DNA from: Stieleria mannarensis
Lineage (GTDB): Bacteria > Planctomycetota > Planctomycetia > Pirellulales > Pirellulaceae
Direction: 5' to 3'
Length of the DNA stretch: 64,000 nt
Assembly: GCF_014154935.1 (NCBI RefSeq)
Contig: NZ_JACEHH010000022.1
Location: 62,001-126,000, forward strand
The translations under genes were made by a program, and so were the position numbers. This document shows, piece by piece, positions 60,508 to 64,000 of this stretch. The number at the start of each line of letters is the position of its first letter. The first letter of the stretch is position 1. Under the pieces are notes generated by a model, which made no database searches, was not told the DNA's origin, and saw only the letters and a list, made by a program, of their open reading frames with translations.

Positions 60508-63500
60508 ATGCCTGGCCTACATGCCCATCACCGGATCAAAACAACCATTGCCATCTGCTGTTTGCTGGCATTGAGTGCCTGTCTCGCCGCGACCTGCATG
60601 GCCCAGCCGACGCCGCTTTCGCCCGCCGAGCAGCGCGAGCAAATTACGGCGGCTAAGTTTCTGGAGGTGTTGCTTCGACGGCCCAACACCGGAACGGCTT
60701 TGGACCGCGTTTTCGGATACCACATCGGCGCCGGCGACATCGATCAGGTGATTGATGAACTGACCGCCAAGGCCCAGGACGTCAGCGATGATGACGAATC
60801 GGGACGCCACTGGATGGTCGCCGGGTTGTTGCAACTGCAACGCAGCGAGGACGCCGCTGCGATCGAAGCGCTCGCGGAAGCGGAACAGAAACTGAGCGAC
60901 AATCCGTTGGCAGCCTACTACCACGGGCAAGCGTTGTTGATGGTCGGACGAACCGAGGAGGCGGCCGCGGCGATGCAGCGCGCGATCGACCTGAATCCAT
61001 CGCGACAAGATCACTTAAAGATCGCCGGACAACTGGGCCGTTTGTACCAGCGCGGCGGAAAGATCGAGGATGCGATCCGGATTTGGGAACAGTTGGAAAA
61101 AAGTTTTCCGGGCGATGACGGTGTCCGCCAGCGCATCGCCCGCGTGATGATCGAGGAAGGCGACATCGAAGGAGCTTTGGTCCGTTACGAGGCGTTGGCC
61201 AAAGACGCTCGTTCGCCCAACGACCGGATCGTCTTTGCCATGCGGGCGGCCGACCTACGCGCCCAATCCGGTGACCAGCAACAAGCGATCGGCGAATTCG
61301 AGCGTCTGCTCAACAAACTGCGGCCGGGTAGCTACCTTTATGACGAAGCCCGGCGACGCATCGAGGCCACGTTCCTCTCCAGCGGCGACTATGCCGGTCT
61401 GGCCGAGTACTACGAAAACTGGGTCGATAGCCATCCCGAGGATCTGGGCGCGGTGATCCGGCTCGCCCGCACCCTTTCGATCCAAGGCCGCGGCCCCGAA
61501 GCGTTGTCCTGGTTCGAAAAAGCGATCCAGCTGGCTCCGACCGATCCGGCACCGCGGCTGGCTCTGATCAACGCCTACGTCGCCGCCGAAGACTTCGCCC
61601 AGGCGGCCAAACAATACGAATCATTGATCGAGCTGGAACCGGGCAACCCGGATCATTTTGTGCGTTGGGGGCAAGTCTTGATGGACGACCCCGCGCAACC
61701 CAAAACGGCGCGGACTCAAGCGGCCGCAAAGGTCTGGAAGCGATTGGCCGACGCCCGAAAAGACGATGCCGTCGTTCAATCCCAGTGTGCGGATCTGATG
61801 CGTGGCGCGGACTTGATCGAGGATGCGATTTCGCTGTACCAATCGGCCATCAAACTCGCACCGGACCAACCGCAATACAAAGAATACCTCGGCGAGTACC
61901 TGCACCAGCTCGATCGCCAGGACGAAGCGACCCAGGTCTGGCGTTCATTGGTCGCCGGCGATCAACGCAACCGCAAGAACCTAGTTCGATTGGCCGAAGT
62001 CTTTCATCAATTCGACCGCGCCGACGAAGCGTTGACGGTGATGGCCGAGGCCTGTGAATTGGATCCGACGATCGAAGAACGGTTGAGGTATGCCGAGTGG
62101 CTGCGTGACGCCGATCAATTTGAGGCGGCGTTGAATCAAATCGGTTTGGCATCGACCGTCACCGATAACATGGACGACCGAGAACGCGTCTTTGCCGCCG
62201 AAGTCAAGACATACCAGGCGTCGGGTAAACTGGACCAACGCATCGAAAAAGCTCGGCAAGAAGCGGTCGATGACGCGAGCGACGCCGAAGCGTTCCGTCG
62301 GCTCGCGATCCTGTACAACGCCGCGGGAAAAGTCCCCGAAGCGCTCGACGCGATCGAAACGTCGCTGGAGCAAGCCCCCGGATCGATCGATGCCTTGGAG
62401 ATCGCCGCGCGAATGTATGAAGATTCCGGACGGCTTCCGTTGGCGATCGAAAAACGGCGGCGGCTGGCCGAGACGGATTCACGATTTCGAAACGGCCACC
62501 TGCAAAAACTTTCCTCATTGCATCTCCGCGTCGGCGAAACCGATCAGGCCGTCGCGGTCGGCAAGGAACTGTTGGCCGCCTCGGCCGGTTCCATCGAAGC
62601 CTATCGGTTCTATGCCGATTTGTGCGGTTCGATCGGCCGGGTCGACCAACGCTTGGACACGCTCCGACGCTGCGCAAGGCTGAACCCGCGCAGTAACGAA
62701 GCACAGCGGATGCTGGCCGGCCAACTGGCCGAGGACTTCAAAACCGACCAGGCGATCGAGCTGTACTGGAAAATGCTCGACAGCGCCGATGACCTGGACG
62801 GCCGACGCGAGATCGTCACCACGTTGACGGATCTGTATTTGAGAACCAATCGCTTGGACCAACTGATCGCACGCTTGGAAATTCGTGGGCGTGAATCGGG
62901 CGATCGCCGGTCCACCGTCGATTTGATCGCGACGGCGCATCAACAGGCCGGCGACCTCGGGCTGGCCCGCCAAGCACTCGAGGGGCTGTTGAGCGAAGAC
63001 GGTCGTGACACGATGTTGCTGGAACGTCTGGTTTCCCTGGCCGAACAATCCGGCGAATACGATTCCGCCGTCGCCCTGCAACGTCAACTGACGCGATTGT
63101 CGCCCGAGCGAAAAAACGAAGCCCGACTCGCCTCACTGCTGATCGACATCGGCGAAGTGGACGAGGCCCAAACGATGTGGTTTCGGATGGCCGAATCGAA
63201 CTCCGATCCGACACAATTGGCTCGCAATTTGAACCGCCTGTATGCGGCCGGCGAAGTCGACACGGCGATGAAGCTGGCCCAAAGCCTGCTGGACCGCCAC
63301 GGCGACGACTGGGAAACCCGTCTGCGACTGATGGTGTTGCAGGCCGACAGTGACGACTGGGAGGCGGCGTCGAAGACCGCCGACGATTTGATCGCGATGA
63401 GCCTCGATGACACCACGCTGCCCGAAGGCGGAAAACCCTTTCAGCGAACGGTGCGCGTCAGCGGCGGCCAAACCTACACGCAACCGCCTCTGCAGATCAC

Positions 63501-64000
63501 GCGTTTGCAACAGATGTATGAGTTCTACCGAATCGTCGATGATCGTTACGGCTATCAGTCCACAATGTCGCTGCCCAAACCGATCGACTTCGGTCACGCC
63601 AAACTGATGGCACGCTATTGCCAGCTCAAACAGATGTCGACCTCGGGCAAAAAACTCAACGAGCACTTGGCCGATCTGGAAAAGGCCGCGATGGCCGAGG
63701 ATGCGTCGGCCGATCAGGTTTGGAATTGGTACGAAACCGTCTCTTTGGCGGCAACGGTCCAACAACGCTCCAGCATGAATCCCCAAAATCCCGCCGACTG
63801 GGCGCCGCTGTGGAGATTAGCGGAGTCGGACCGGGAGATCGGAATTCCGTTGTTAGTCAACGCGTTCGCCAATCGGACCAGCTATGCCGAGCGTGGCGAC
63901 ATCCAACTGCAAAAGTTGAGCGATGATCGACTCGCTTGGGTCAAATCGAAAGCCGAGTCGCCCGACGAATCCGTCACCGACCAGTACGGCCGCAACGCGT
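60508..64000 (+). CDS. Exported TPR-repeat protein (3' end outside window)
   Basis: The frame stays open from ATG 60508 to the right edge (1164 codons), so the C-terminus is missing. The signal peptide is KTTIAICCLLALSACLAATC, ending near MAQ (about residue 32). The rest is a long array of helix-turn-helix tetratricopeptide repeats, for example ALLMVGRTEEAAAAMQRAID (about 146-165), LGRLYQRGGKIEDAIRIWEQ, ALSWFEKAIQLAPTDPAPRL and FHQFDRADEALTVMAEACEL. Gaps between units are regular for the first 700 residues. Such proteins are scaffolds for envelope complexes; no enzyme domain is visible in the part present. AAGGGG lies seven bases upstream of the ATG. The divergent neighbour is the WD40 kinase. 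Confidence 0.88.
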   Translation, partial: MPGLHAHHRIKTTIAICCLLALSACLAATCMAQPTPLSPAEQREQITAAKFLEVLLRRPNTGTALDRVFGYHIGAGDIDQVIDELTAKAQDVSDDDESGRHWMVAGLLQLQRSEDAAAIEALAEAEQKLSDNPLAAYYHGQALLMVGRTEEAAAAMQRAIDLNPSRQDHLKIAGQLGRLYQRGGKIEDAIRIWEQLEKSFPGDDGVRQRIARVMIEEGDIEGALVRYEALAKDARSPNDRIVFAMRAADLRAQSGDQQQAIGEFERLLNKLRPGSYLYDEARRRIEATFLSSGDYAGLAEYYENWVDSHPEDLGAVIRLARTLSIQGRGPEALSWFEKAIQLAPTDPAPRLALINAYVAAEDFAQAAKQYESLIELEPGNPDHFVRWGQVLMDDPAQPKTARTQAAAKVWKRLADARKDDAVVQSQCADLMRGADLIEDAISLYQSAIKLAPDQPQYKEYLGEYLHQLDRQDEATQVWRSLVAGDQRNRKNLVRLAEVFHQFDRADEALTVMAEACELDPTIEERLRYAEWLRDADQFEAALNQIGLASTVTDNMDDRERVFAAEVKTYQASGKLDQRIEKARQEAVDDASDAEAFRRLAILYNAAGKVPEALDAIETSLEQAPGSIDALEIAARMYEDSGRLPLAIEKRRRLAETDSRFRNGHLQKLSSLHLRVGETDQAVAVGKELLAASAGSIEAYRFYADLCGSIGRVDQRLDTLRRCARLNPRSNEAQRMLAGQLAEDFKTDQAIELYWKMLDSADDLDGRREIVTTLTDLYLRTNRLDQLIARLEIRGRESGDRRSTVDLIATAHQQAGDLGLARQALEGLLSEDGRDTMLLERLVSLAEQSGEYDSAVALQRQLTRLSPERKNEARLASLLIDIGEVDEAQTMWFRMAESNSDPTQLARNLNRLYAAGEVDTAMKLAQSLLDRHGDDWETRLRLMVLQADSDDWEAASKTADDLIAMSLDDTTLPEGGKPFQRTVRVSGGQTYTQPPLQITRLQQMYEFYRIVDDRYGYQSTMSLPKPIDFGHAKLMARYCQLKQMSTSGKKLNEHLADLEKAAMAEDASADQVWNWYETVSLAATVQQRSSMNPQNPADWAPLWRLAESDREIGIPLLVNAFANRTSYAERGDIQLQKLSDDRLAWVKSKAESPDESVTDQYGRNA

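Overview
The window looks like a chromosomal segment of a marine-type planctomycete, most probably a member of the Pirellulaceae (Rhodopirellula/Stieleria-like). The indicators are GC-rich DNA, three large Ser/Thr kinases with different C-terminal modules, a giant exported protein with an LEPR-type N-terminus and a dockerin end, a formylglycine-type sulfatase, a BBP7-like porin, a Fae-like C1 protein, many weak or absent Shine-Dalgarno sequences, and families of short palindromic intergenic repeats. The assignment rests on family knowledge and was not tested by a search.

Layout. 1-5057: a kinase cut by the left edge, a redoxin lipoprotein, a UbiA-like membrane protein translationally coupled to a methyltransferase, and a STAS-like anchored protein. 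5205-15613: four minus-strand genes forming a DNA-end-processing island (AddB-like nuclease, AddA-like helicase, YhaO/SbcD-like nuclease, YhaN/SbcC-like ATPase), with 4-bp overlaps inside each pair. 16113-22681: cell-envelope genes (pilus-N/BON protein, BBP7-like porin), a GYF-like protein, nrdR and an EF-hand protein. 22815-26149: tyrS, ispD and a Gfo/Idh/MocA oxidoreductase. 26366-32915: a small anchored protein, a Rep/PcrA helicase, a sulfatase and two followers. 33009-36227: a sigma-70 factor, then a lactonase-like amidohydrolase and a zinc dehydrogenase. 36474-41727: a kinase fused to a degenerate Hsp70, hemC and a Tat-exported TIM barrel. 41948-47256: an M28 peptidase with a polytopic membrane half, a DUF3592 membrane protein and a small secreted protein. 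47487-54443: the giant protein. 54590-64000: a Fae-like protein, a Cys/His/Gly-Asn-rich protein with a DUF4405 membrane protein, a WD40 kinase, and a TPR protein cut by the right edge.

The most unusual material is (i) the kinase-pseudo-Hsp70 fusion, (ii) the AddAB plus YhaNO cluster, in which the AddA-like helicase lacks a nuclease domain, (iii) several REP-like repeat families that sit just 3' of genes in a fixed orientation, one of which supplies the stop codon of two unrelated genes, (iv) the Fae-like protein that appears to lack the catalytic histidine, and (v) the Cys/His-rich plus DUF4405 pair with a perfect operator-like palindrome upstream. No tRNA, rRNA, CRISPR array, transposase or phage gene was seen. 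Two edge genes run off the window: 1-1918 minus and 60508-64000 plus.
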